A DNA stretch of 21,867 nucleotides, taken from NCBI GenBank assembly GCA_044357345.1, contig JBIKPR010000047.1, forward strand, positions 1-21,867. Direction: 5' to 3'. Each line of letters starts with the position of its first letter. The first letter of the stretch is position 1. The DNA is from JABMMZ01 sp044357345 (lineage in GTDB: Bacteria > Bacteroidota > Bacteroidia > NS11-12g > UBA955). The position numbers and the translations under genes are program-made. The notes under the pieces are model-generated. The model had not been told where the DNA came from and did not search any database. It saw nothing but the letters and a program-made list of their open reading frames with translations. This document shows, piece by piece, positions 1-6,930 of this stretch.

Positions 1-52
1 CCATCACCATAATTATGGCAATAATACAAAAGGCATACGTGCGTTTTAACAT
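1..52 (-). CDS. Start of an unidentified, probably exported or membrane protein (partial)
   Basis: Only the first 17 codons lie in the window; the gene continues past the left edge. The ATG at 52-50 overlaps the TAA stop of the upstream mltD gene (TAATG), a typical translational-coupling arrangement. The visible peptide is MLKRTYAFCIIAIIMVM: a short positively charged start followed by an unbroken hydrophobic run, as in a signal peptide or N-terminal membrane anchor. This suggests a protein that works in the envelope alongside the lytic transglycosylase, but that is inference from position. The family cannot be named from 17 residues. DUF4837 lipoproteins occur near lytic transglycosylase genes in some Bacteroidota as far as I recall, but nothing here tests that. 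Confidence 0.55.
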   Translation of the reverse strand, partial: MLKRTYAFCIIAIIMVM

Positions 53-1428
53 TACTTAAGAGTGATATACAATTTAATCAATTTTCCTTTTCCAATTGGT
101 GTTTGTGGCGTGTCAATATGGTTAAGGGCGCAGGTCTTCTCCAAATCAAATTCTGGGAAACGCCCGCAAATGTCTTGTATGGTTTGTGATTCATAGTCGC
201 TTATATAATAATAGAAACCAATACTACCTGTGCTTGCAACCGGCATAATGACTTCGCTTGAAGTAAAGATACGCAATTTTTTTCCAGCTTTCAATTTTGT
301 TGACTTTAAATTGTTCCATTTTTTAACATTGGACACACTCACGCCATAACGTGCTGCAATTTGTTGAATGGTTTGCCCCTTAGCAACAACATGGTAACTT
401 AATGTCGATTCACGACGGATATAATCATCTGGATCAAAGGCATTGGTGCTAATGGTATAGACGCTATCCTGCCATTCGGCCAATTGCATGGCTTTTTTGT
501 ATGGCAGTACCACTTTTTTATTTTCTATATTTTCTGGAATAAACCCATTCTTATAAACGCTGTTCCATTCCAGTTGTTCCGATTCACTCACATTCACCAA
601 AGCGCATACATATTTCATATCCACTTCACAGCACAAATAAACTGGAACCAGAGTTTCATGCGCCCTTAAAATATTAGAACTCTCCTCAGCGGGTGGAGAG
701 AAGGTCATAAGAAAAGCCGTGGCTAAAAATTTCGGTACATAGTTTTGAGTTTCTTTAGGCAAGTATTTTCGAATTTCCCAAAAGGTTCTTTTACCCCCCG
801 ACAAACGAATGGCTTTGTTTACATTTCCTGGACCACCGTTATAAGCAGACAAGGCCAAGAGCCAATCGTTGTACAACTTGTACATACTTAAAAGATAATC
901 GCAGGCTTTTTCAGTACTTTTATAAATATCCTTTCGTTCATCCACATTGGCATCAATGGCAAGATCCATCATCCTACCTGTTGCGGGCATAAACTGCCAC
1001 AAACCAGCTGCACCACACCAACTAACGGCATTGGTACTAAGCAAAGATTCTACAATTGAAAGATACTTGATTTCGTCGGGCATACCCTTTTTGTCAAGCA
1101 CTTCTTCGAACACACGGAAATACAAATTTTTACGGCTCCAAGCTTTGCTTAAAAAAGAACTGTTAGGGTTCTTCATGTAGCTCATTTGAATTAGAACACT
1201 TGGATCGTATTTAAAAGGAATTTTACTTCCCATTAAGGAGACCAATTCATTGAATTTTTGCTCTGAAATATTTACAACCTCATCTGTTGATAAATTGGCC
1301 AAAGGTTTACTCATTGTTTGCTCCATAAACAAATGGGTCATGCTGTCAATTCGGGCAACCGAATTGTCTTGCGCTTTAAGCAAGCTTGAGCATACAAAGG
1401 GCAATAAAAAGAATAAAAACTTGGGCAT
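52..1428 (-). CDS. mltD: Membrane-bound lytic murein transglycosylase D-like protein with LysM
   Basis: A 458-residue exported enzyme expected to cleave the MurNAc-GlcNAc bond of peptidoglycan non-hydrolytically, giving 1,6-anhydro ends. Residues 1-20 form a signal peptide ending ...SLLKAQ. The SLT domain covers about residues 100-240: the probable catalytic Glu is E127 in SIVESLL, followed by GAAGLWQFMPATGR (139-152) and ALSAYNGGPGNV (192-203), all hallmark family-1 motifs. A clear LysM peptidoglycan-binding domain lies at about 344-388. A second, degenerate LysM-like segment probably fills about 406-456, since it keeps the spaced hydrophobics, an LNHI core and a closing IGKGKLIKLYI. The gene has its own promoter (1453-1484), and its stop overlaps the start of the next minus-strand gene, so the two are probably co-transcribed. 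The mltD assignment rests on domain order; other SLT-LysM paralogues exist in Bacteroidota. Confidence 0.9.
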   Translation of the reverse strand: MPKFLFFLLPFVCSSLLKAQDNSVARIDSMTHLFMEQTMSKPLANLSTDEVVNISEQKFNELVSLMGSKIPFKYDPSVLIQMSYMKNPNSSFLSKAWSRKNLYFRVFEEVLDKKGMPDEIKYLSIVESLLSTNAVSWCGAAGLWQFMPATGRMMDLAIDANVDERKDIYKSTEKACDYLLSMYKLYNDWLLALSAYNGGPGNVNKAIRLSGGKRTFWEIRKYLPKETQNYVPKFLATAFLMTFSPPAEESSNILRAHETLVPVYLCCEVDMKYVCALVNVSESEQLEWNSVYKNGFIPENIENKKVVLPYKKAMQLAEWQDSVYTISTNAFDPDDYIRRESTLSYHVVAKGQTIQQIAARYGVSVSNVKKWNNLKSTKLKAGKKLRIFTSSEVIMPVASTGSIGFYYYISDYESQTIQDICGRFPEFDLEKTCALNHIDTPQTPIGKGKLIKLYITLK

Positions 1429-1452
1429 TGTTGGGGTGTACTAAATTCTAGG

Positions 1453-1484
1453 CAAAGCTAATTCTGATTAACGGGAATACCAAC
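1453..1484 (-). promoter_or_regulatory. Bacteroidota-type promoter of mltD
   Basis: Read on the minus strand, GTTG (1484-1481) is followed by 20 nt and then TAGCTTTG (1460-1453), an exact match to the TAnnTTTG -7 element of the Bacteroidota primary sigma factor with a normal spacer. Transcription should begin near 1446, giving an untranslated leader of roughly 18 nt before the ATG at 1428. It is arranged back-to-back with the ald promoter. Confidence 0.65.
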
Positions 1485-1504
1485 GACTTTATTCTTTGAA
1501 AAGC

Positions 1505-1535
1505 TTTGATTTATACATAGAATTTTGTAATTTTG
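1505..1535 (+). promoter_or_regulatory. Bacteroidota-type promoter of the alanine dehydrogenase gene
   Basis: TTTG (1505-1508), then 19 nt, then TAATTTTG (1528-1535): both elements match the phylum consensus exactly, with a standard spacer. The transcript start should fall near 1541-1543, about 25 nt before the ATG at 1567. This is the best promoter match in the window. Confidence 0.7.
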
Positions 1536-1566
1536 TTCAAACTGAGCATTAAACCATACAATTGAT

Positions 1567-2799
1567 ATGTCAGATAGTAAAAAAGGTCTCGTAACGTTTA
1601 ACGAATTGGCTAGAGAAGCCTTTGCCATGCACCCATTAGAGATGGCAGCGCCATTGAAAAAAAGCAATTGCAGTCTTTTTATCGGCATACCCAAGGAAAT
1701 TACATCTCAAGAAAACCGTGTCCCCCTCTCCCCTTCATCAATTGAATTTTTGGTCCAAAATGGACACGAAATTGTAATTGAATCTAAAGCAGGTGCGGCA
1801 GCAAATTTCAGTGACGATAAATTCAGTGAAGCAGGTGCCCGAATTGTGCACAGCCATGAAGAAATTTTCAAAGCTGACATCATATTAAAAATCGAACCAC
1901 CAACCGATGCTGAAATTGATTTGATGCGCCCTGATCAAATCTTAGTTTCCGCTCTGCAATTGGACCAAATGAATCCAGTTTTGTTGAACAAACTAATCCT
2001 CAAAAGGGTTAACGCAATTGCTTACGAATTCCTGCAAGACGACAGCGGTTCATTTCCAATCATCCGTGCCATGAGCGAAATGGCTGGACATGCCTCAATA
2101 TTATTGGCATCCGAGTACTTGAACAATGCCAATATAGGAAAAGGTGAACTACTCGGTGGATTCACAGGCATACCACCGACACAAATTGTGGTTATCGGCG
2201 CTGGTGCTGTTGGCGAATACGCTTGCCGTGCAGCCATTGGTTTGGGCGCAAATGTAAAAGTATTCGACAATGAATTATACCGCTTAAGACGCTTACAAGA
2301 ACACTTGGGAGGAAAAATATTTACATCAACCATACAACCCAATATTTTAGCCGAAGCCCTGCGCACCTGCGATGTAGCCATTGGTGCATTGCGCGGCGAA
2401 TCGGGTCGCTCACCTGTGGTGGTGACAGAAAAAATGGTGATGCAAATGAAACCCAACAGCATCATCATCGATGTGAGCATAGACCAAGGCGGCGTTTTTG
2501 AAACATCTGAAATCACCAACCATAAAAACCCGATTTTCAAAAAGCATGATGTAATCCACTATTGTGTGCCGAACATTACTGCAAGGGTATCGCGTTCGGC
2601 TAGTTATGCATTAAGCAACATCTTTACACCATTTTTAAATGACATGTCAAATTATGGCGGTTTTCACGAATTGTTGAAAATTGCGAAAGGCTTCCGTCAT
2701 GGTGTTTATATATACAAAGGAAATCTTGTAAATGATTCTTTAGCCAAGCGTTTTGGTATGAAATACAAAGACCTTGAATTGATGATGAATCTTTACTAA
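1567..2799 (+). CDS. ald: Alanine dehydrogenase (Bacteroidota type)
   Basis: A 410-residue member of the alanine dehydrogenase / transhydrogenase alpha-subunit superfamily, predicted to interconvert L-alanine with pyruvate plus ammonia using NAD(H). The usual N-terminal core motif appears as GIPKEITSQENRV at 40-52, so about 38 residues precede the point where classical enzymes begin. The Rossmann motif GAGAVG is at 211-216, with the ribose-binding Asp in VFDN (D234). IDVSIDQGG (301-309) includes D306, equivalent to the catalytic Asp. R51 and K108 match the substrate-binding Arg and Lys. The position of the classical active-site His (H96 in the Mycobacterium enzyme) reads ALQL, giving Q131. 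The gene stands alone with its own promoter and ends against the convergent RDD gene. Substrate is inferred from family naming; the His-to-Gln change leaves some doubt about catalysis. Confidence 0.82.
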   Translation: MSDSKKGLVTFNELAREAFAMHPLEMAAPLKKSNCSLFIGIPKEITSQENRVPLSPSSIEFLVQNGHEIVIESKAGAAANFSDDKFSEAGARIVHSHEEIFKADIILKIEPPTDAEIDLMRPDQILVSALQLDQMNPVLLNKLILKRVNAIAYEFLQDDSGSFPIIRAMSEMAGHASILLASEYLNNANIGKGELLGGFTGIPPTQIVVIGAGAVGEYACRAAIGLGANVKVFDNELYRLRRLQEHLGGKIFTSTIQPNILAEALRTCDVAIGALRGESGRSPVVVTEKMVMQMKPNSIIIDVSIDQGGVFETSEITNHKNPIFKKHDVIHYCVPNITARVSRSASYALSNIFTPFLNDMSNYGGFHELLKIAKGFRHGVYIYKGNLVNDSLAKRFGMKYKDLELMMNLY

Positions 2800-2817
2800 T
2801 TTATTTAGAAATTAGTA
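2794..2817. terminator. Inverted repeat spanning the convergent ald and RDD stop codons
   Basis: A 9-bp perfect inverted repeat (TACTAATTT at 2794-2802, AAATTAGTA at 2809-2817) with a 6-nt loop. The ald stop (2797-2799) lies in the left arm, and the RDD stop (2801-2803) overlaps the left arm and loop. The genes are only 1 nt apart, so there is no other space for termination. The stem is AT-rich and weak, so calling it a two-way terminator is inference. Confidence 0.4.
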
Positions 2818-3226
2818 CCACAGCGCCAGAAGCTTTATCGTGCATAGCGCGTCTATGTGGATCAATATTAACGCTCAAAAAAGAAATCCATCCAAAAGCA
2901 AACTTCATTATTGAACGGACAAACGCTTGAGAAAAACGCAACTTTTTATTCAACTCGCCGAAGCGACGAATTTTCAAACCCATAGTTCTATAACCCAAAG
3001 TTCCACCAGTGGTGTTTGCAATGGATTCATAAACCAAGAGCGCCAGAACAAATAATAAAATTTTTAGCAACATATACTCCCCTTGGTAATCGCTAAAAAA
3101 TGTGCGTGAAGAATTAAAAACGATAGCCCCAACTATAAATAGATCAAATAACAAAGCCTGCACCCGTATCATTAAAGAAGGATAAAGTCTCTCGTCGATG
3201 GATTGATGTTTTATAAAATTGTCCAT
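2801..3226 (-). CDS. RDD family membrane protein
   Basis: A 141-residue small integral membrane protein. The RDD family is named for conserved Arg and Asp residues; molecular roles are mostly unknown, with some members linked to ion exchange. Visible features are an amphipathic N-terminus reaching R22, a first membrane segment at about 26-42 containing the family Asp (LLFDLFIVGAIVF), a second at about 52-68 (LLKILLFVLALLVYES), the glycine-rich TTGGTLGYRTMGLKIRR loop, and a re-entrant or third membrane region at about 105-122 followed by DPHRRAMHDKASGAVV, the typical family ending. It lies 75 nt downstream of the marR-type gene on the same strand, so it may be the last gene of that operon or have its own control through the palindromes at 3254-3300. 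Confidence 0.8.
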   Translation of the reverse strand: MDNFIKHQSIDERLYPSLMIRVQALLFDLFIVGAIVFNSSRTFFSDYQGEYMLLKILLFVLALLVYESIANTTGGTLGYRTMGLKIRRFGELNKKLRFSQAFVRSIMKFAFGWISFLSVNIDPHRRAMHDKASGAVVLISK

Positions 3227-3253
3227 AAGATAAGTCGTTTAAGAAAATATAAA

Positions 3254-3300
3254 ATGTTTAAACATAATCACCTCATAACAATTAGTTTATGTTTCCACAT
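3254..3300. repeat. Two similar 12-bp palindromic sites between marR and the RDD gene
   Basis: ATGTTTAAACAT (3254-3265) is a perfect palindrome. ATGTTTCCACAT (3289-3300) differs only in its two central bases and keeps ATGT/ACAT arms. The starts are 35 bp apart. They occupy most of the 75-nt gap between a MarR-type regulator gene and the RDD gene, so an operator role is plausible but unproven. AT-rich sequence makes chance matches easier. Confidence 0.4.
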
Positions 3301-3301
3301 T

Positions 3302-3748
3302 TTACTCATGCAGTATCCATAGCACTTCCAATAGCTCTACCATGTTTTCGTACTTATTTTTCCCCATTAGTGACTTGTAATTTTCCGTTAATTTAGACAG
3401 GCATTTCCGCACTTCTGTGGCCAAGCGGTTTCCCTTTGCACTTAATAGTATGATTGTTGAACGTCTATCCTCTTTATTGATCTGACTTTTCAAAAAACCC
3501 AATTCACTCATTTCCAAAATCAGCTTGCTGCTGGCCTGCTTGGTCACACCGCAATGCTCTGCTATTTGAACGGTTGTGCTTCCTTCTTTATACAACAAAA
3601 GAAAAATTGGGAGATAGGATGATTTAAACGCAGTGTGTCCCCTGTAGTGCAATTCCGCTTCAATCTGCGCATCAAGCTTTCTTCTGAGTTTTGAGACCAA
3701 AACAATCAGGTTGTGAAAATTTAAATTTGGATTCTGAGGCCTAGGCAT
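3302..3748 (-). CDS. MarR-family transcriptional regulator
   Basis: A 148-residue winged-helix DNA-binding protein, expected to act as a dimer. The helix-turn-helix lies in about residues 58-83 (TTVQIAEHCGVTKQASSKLILEM), and the wing follows as LGFLKSQINKEDRRSTIILLSAKG, including the DRR motif usual in the family. Flanking N- and C-terminal helices fit the dimerisation region. It starts 15 nt after the stop of the aminopeptidase gene on the same strand, so the two are probably co-transcribed with pepP first. The ligand is unknown. Nearby inverted repeats at 3254-3300 are candidate binding sites, by proximity only. Confidence 0.85.
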   Translation of the reverse strand: MPRPQNPNLNFHNLIVLVSKLRRKLDAQIEAELHYRGHTAFKSSYLPIFLLLYKEGSTTVQIAEHCGVTKQASSKLILEMSELGFLKSQINKEDRRSTIILLSAKGNRLATEVRKCLSKLTENYKSLMGKNKYENMVELLEVLWILHE

Positions 3749-3763
3749 AATCTATGAAGGTAT

Positions 3764-5065
3764 TTATGAACGAGCCATTGCTTGTTCGATTTCTTCTACT
3801 TCTATTGGCATTCCAATTTCGTCCATCAAATCAATTGGGCCATTGTTGCTTAATAAAATATTGTTCTCAATTCGTATACCTATTCCTTCTTCTGGAATAT
3901 AAATGCCCGGCTCACAGGTAAACAAATGATTGGCTTGCATTGGTTCGTAACGCATACCCACATCGTGCACATCAATCCCTAAGAAGTGACTGGTTCCATG
4001 CATGAAATATTTTTTGTACGCTGGCCAAGCAGGATCTTCATTCTTAATATCATCCATGTTTATAAGACCTAAATCTACCAATTCTTTTTCCATCAATTCT
4101 TTGCCCACTACTTTATGGTATTCCATTAATTGAGTTCCAGGAACCAATAATTTAGTTGCCGCACGCATTACCCTCAAAACGGCATTGTAAACATCTTTTT
4201 GTCTGGCCGTAAATTTGCCATTCACTGGAATTACACGGGTCATATCACTGGCGTAATTGCCGTAATCAACCCCACAATCCACCAACAACAAATCGCCGTC
4301 TTTACATGCTTTATTGTTGTCTACATAGTGCAAGACACAAGCACTTGGTCCGCTGGCAACAATTGGATGAAACGAATGTCCAGTCGCCGCATTGCGTATA
4401 TATTGATGTATCAATTCCGCTTCCACTTCATATTCCATTACCCCTGGTTTGGTATATGCCATGATGCGTTCAAAACCTTTTTTAGATATCGAGATGGCAT
4501 GGCGAATCAAAGCCATTTCTATGTCTGATTTCACACTGCGCAACCTTTGAAGAATTGGCGCTGCACGGTGGTATGTATGCAAAGGGAAATCATGTTTCAT
4601 CTCGTGTGCAAAATCTAAATCACTGTATGGTGCTTTATAGCTGTAACGGTCATTTTCATTCAAAGTTAAATACACATTTTCAGCATAATTAATTTTTGAA
4701 CGTATTGCGGTTTGAAACACATCGTTCCAAAATATATTTTGAATTCCAGAACTTGCTTTGGCTTCTTCTTTGGTGTACTTGTGACCATCCCAAATAGCAA
4801 TTGTTGGAGAAGTCTGTTTCAAAAACAAACATTCACGGTATGCCTCTTCTGGACTATCTGGAAACAAAACCAAAATACTGTCTTCTTGATCAATTCCGCA
4901 TAGCCAAAAGAAATCTGAATTTTGTTTAAAATCCATAGTGGCATCACCATTACGGGTAAATTCATAATTGCTTCTAAATATAGCGATGCTTTTTGGCTTC
5001 ATTTGAGCAACAAACTTCTTACGGTTTTCTATAAACAAACGGCTATCAATGCTTTGGTATTTCAT
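3764..5065 (-). CDS. pepP: Xaa-Pro aminopeptidase (M24B, PepP type)
   Basis: A 433-residue cytoplasmic metallopeptidase expected to release N-terminal residues that precede proline. The N-terminal creatinase-like domain (about 1-170) is followed by the pita-bread catalytic domain. All five metal ligands can be placed: D263 (LVDCGVDYGN), D274 (YASDMTR), H360 (HGTSHFLGIDVHD), E385 (TCEPGIYIP) and E400 (GIRIENN). Length and motifs match active PepP enzymes, and there is no signal peptide. Upstream on the minus strand, TACCTTCG (5083-5076) resembles a -7 element with T to C at the seventh position, but no TTG was found at the expected distance. The regulator gene follows after 15 nt, suggesting a pepP-marR operon. 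Confidence 0.92.
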   Translation of the reverse strand: MKYQSIDSRLFIENRKKFVAQMKPKSIAIFRSNYEFTRNGDATMDFKQNSDFFWLCGIDQEDSILVLFPDSPEEAYRECLFLKQTSPTIAIWDGHKYTKEEAKASSGIQNIFWNDVFQTAIRSKINYAENVYLTLNENDRYSYKAPYSDLDFAHEMKHDFPLHTYHRAAPILQRLRSVKSDIEMALIRHAISISKKGFERIMAYTKPGVMEYEVEAELIHQYIRNAATGHSFHPIVASGPSACVLHYVDNNKACKDGDLLLVDCGVDYGNYASDMTRVIPVNGKFTARQKDVYNAVLRVMRAATKLLVPGTQLMEYHKVVGKELMEKELVDLGLINMDDIKNEDPAWPAYKKYFMHGTSHFLGIDVHDVGMRYEPMQANHLFTCEPGIYIPEEGIGIRIENNILLSNNGPIDLMDEIGMPIEVEEIEQAMARS

Positions 5066-5100
5066 ATTACTAATGCGAAGGTAAATAATTTTGATAAAAA

Positions 5101-5131
5101 TTCGAGGATTTAATAAAAAGTGTTACATTTG
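5101..5131 (+). promoter_or_regulatory. Probable promoter of the exported unknown gene at 5165
   Basis: TACATTTG (5124-5131) matches the TAnnTTTG -7 element exactly. The element 19 nt upstream is TTCG (5101-5104), one base away from TTTG. Transcription would begin near 5138. Because a GTG at 5120 that could extend the reading frame lies before this start, the promoter supports the ATG at 5165 as the true start codon. Confidence 0.45.
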
Positions 5132-5164
5132 ATATTAAATTATCAAAAAACTACTTTTCCTATC

Positions 5165-6178
5165 ATGAAAAAACTATCCTCTAAAATCTTTTGTACAGTA
5201 CTTTTAATCATTTTCTCATTTCAAATTCAAGCCAAAACCATTCCTTCTCGTTTTAGCCAATACGAACTCGGCGCATGGGCCTACAGACAGCACCTTGAAA
5301 TAAGCGAACTGATTTATCCGGCAATTACAAACAAAAAATTAATGGCATTGTCATACGATGGAAAGTCAATAGCGGCTGATGAAGGCTATAAATTTTTCGA
5401 GCAAGAAGTTGTTGCTTTTTTATCTACCGACAACGAAGACCCAACAAAGGGCCACGACACATCTTTTATCGCTCCAATTACAGAACCTTTTTATTCTTTT
5501 GCAATTTACAAAACCAGAATAGACGTACAAACCAGTAAAAATGCGCCTAAAATCAGTTTTGATTATTTGCAATTTCAAAAGCTATTGAATGAAGAAATGA
5601 AACAATACTTGGGCATATATGCGGTAAACCAAGTTGTCAATTTAAATAACATTCCTCAAAGCAGTGCCAATATTTTAATCAGTTTTAACAAACGTTTATA
5701 CAGTGAAGGGCAAAAAACAACAACTACATTGTACAAAACAGATTCACTTATTTCTACTTTTACTCAAATCGAAAAAGCAAACAGAGGCAGTTATGATTAT
5801 CCCGCTTTTGTATCAGCAGATCCAAACGACCCGGCAAAAGGACATGATACTTTAGTAAGCGTGCCGGCTAGCGTAACACTTGATGACAGCAGCAATTATC
5901 AATATATTTATTATGTTTTAAAAGGCGATGCTAGCAACTTGCATTTGGAAGCCATCAGTGCAGCGTATATGTTGCCAATACAACTATTTAAACTCAGTTT
6001 TTTTCAAGGTTTCATGAAATATAAAGGTGTAATGTCTTTAACCGCTTATGAAAAAGCCTTTTTAGAATCCATGATTTTGTTTCAAATAGAAACACGTTTA
6101 TTGCCTCAAGGCGGCGAGCTCGATACTTATTTAGAAAAATTCAATTTAAAAGCCGAAGAGGAAGCAAGAAGGTATTAA
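5165..6178 (+). CDS. Exported protein of unknown function with a duplicated DPxKGHDT motif
   Basis: A 337-residue protein I do not recognise. The frame is open from a GTG at 5120, but that lies before the predicted transcript start; the ATG at 5165 gives a clean signal peptide (MKKLSSKIF, hydrophobic run, ...QIQA), so it is chosen. The mature part has no membrane segment. A motif SxDxxDPxKGHDT occurs twice, at 87-99 and 217-229, each followed by a hydrophobic beta-like stretch and then a helical stretch, suggesting an ancient internal duplication of about 130 residues. The C-terminus is helical and charged, without a type IX sorting domain, so the protein is probably periplasmic. It overlaps the convergent lolD gene by 4 bp. 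A weak resemblance of the first repeat to GldN/PorN was considered and not accepted. Confidence 0.75.
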   Translation: MKKLSSKIFCTVLLIIFSFQIQAKTIPSRFSQYELGAWAYRQHLEISELIYPAITNKKLMALSYDGKSIAADEGYKFFEQEVVAFLSTDNEDPTKGHDTSFIAPITEPFYSFAIYKTRIDVQTSKNAPKISFDYLQFQKLLNEEMKQYLGIYAVNQVVNLNNIPQSSANILISFNKRLYSEGQKTTTTLYKTDSLISTFTQIEKANRGSYDYPAFVSADPNDPAKGHDTLVSVPASVTLDDSSNYQYIYYVLKGDASNLHLEAISAAYMLPIQLFKLSFFQGFMKYKGVMSLTAYEKAFLESMILFQIETRLLPQGGELDTYLEKFNLKAEEEARRY

Positions 6179-6187
6179 GCGCCTTCT
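6167..6187. terminator. Inverted repeat around the overlapping stops of the unknown gene and lolD
   Basis: AGAAGG (6167-6172) and CCTTCT (6182-6187) form a 6-bp inverted repeat whose 9-nt loop holds both stop codons: TAA of the unknown gene (6176-6178) and TAA of lolD (6177-6175) share the palindrome TTAA. A two-way termination role is inferred; the stem is short and lacks a T-tract. Confidence 0.3.
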
Positions 6188-6834
6188 ATAATCAAACCGT
6201 CGCGCATTACCAATTTGCGGTCGGCCATATTGGCAAAGTCCTCATTGTGTGTTACAATAACAAAACTGTAACCGAAGTCCTTTCTTAAATTTAGAAACAA
6301 CTGGTGCAATTCATTTGCATTGCGGCTGTCTAAATTTCCACTAGGTTCATCGGCAAACACAACTTTAGGCCTGTTCATTAGAGCCCTGGCAACGGCGCAA
6401 CGCTGTTGCTCTCCACCAGAAAGTTCATTCGGTTTGTGGTGATAGCGGTGCGACAAACCCAAGTAATCTAGAAGTTCCTTAGCCCTTATCTCACTGCTTT
6501 TTTTATCTTTCCCAGCAATAAAGGCAGGCATGCATACATTTTCCAAACAGGTAAATTCGGGCAATAACTGGTGAAATTGAAAAATAAAACCAATATTGGC
6601 GTTGCGAAAATCAGCAAGTGCTTTGGGGTTTAATGATTGAACATCTACACCATCATAACTTATTTTACCCTTAGTGGCAGTATCTAGAGTGCCAAGGATT
6701 TGCAACAAAGTTGTTTTTCCCGCGCCCGAATCCCCAACAATTGATACGATCTCACTGTCTTTAATTTCGAGATTTATGCCTTTAAGAACCTGCAATTCTC
6801 CATAGTATTTTACAATTTCGTTGGCTGTAATCAT
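6175..6834 (-). CDS. lolD: Lipoprotein-releasing ABC transporter ATP-binding protein (LolD-like)
   Basis: A 219-residue ABC ATPase of the LolD/MacB/FtsE group, expected to power extraction of lipoproteins from the inner membrane with LolC/E-type partners. All nucleotide-binding motifs are intact: Walker A GDSGAGKTT (34-42), Q-loop Q86 in FIFQFHQLLPEF, signature LSGGEQQR (138-145), Walker B VVFADEP with E163, D-loop SGNLDS, and H-loop H196. The FQFHQLLPEFT segment is characteristic of LolD. No permease gene is adjacent, so the partner must be encoded elsewhere. On the minus strand TTTG (6872-6869), 19 nt, CAATTTCG (6849-6842) could be a weak promoter, implying a nearly leaderless transcript. 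The exact LolD role against a related MacB-type exporter is not settled by sequence alone. Confidence 0.85.
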   Translation of the reverse strand: MITANEIVKYYGELQVLKGINLEIKDSEIVSIVGDSGAGKTTLLQILGTLDTATKGKISYDGVDVQSLNPKALADFRNANIGFIFQFHQLLPEFTCLENVCMPAFIAGKDKKSSEIRAKELLDYLGLSHRYHHKPNELSGGEQQRCAVARALMNRPKVVFADEPSGNLDSRNANELHQLFLNLRKDFGYSFVIVTHNEDFANMADRKLVMRDGLIIEGA

Positions 6835-6930
6835 GGTCTTGCGAAATTGGATTTTATTTTATTCAAAACAAAACAATATTTTTTTGTATTTTCGCCCACG
6901 TTTTTTAACCCCGATAATTATAGTCATTAA

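Noticed and set aside
2022..2540. Long minus-strand open frame opposite ald
   Set aside because: It is a shadow of the ald coding sequence; the translation is rich in Met, Pro and Ser without domain pattern.
3302..5065. pepP-marR pair considered as a toxin-antitoxin or defence unit
   Set aside because: Both proteins match full-length housekeeping families with intact motifs, and nothing else in the neighbourhood suggests defence.
5120..5164. Extended GTG start for the exported unknown gene
   Set aside because: It lies before the predicted transcript start and overlaps the -7 element region; the extra residues would bury the signal peptide.
5165..6178. Possible GldN/PorN gliding or type IX secretion component
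   Set aside because: Only a loose pattern (W..R..LEI.E.IYP near the N-terminus) recalls GldN. The rest, including the duplicated DPxKGHDT motif, does not fit, and no other gld or por genes are present.
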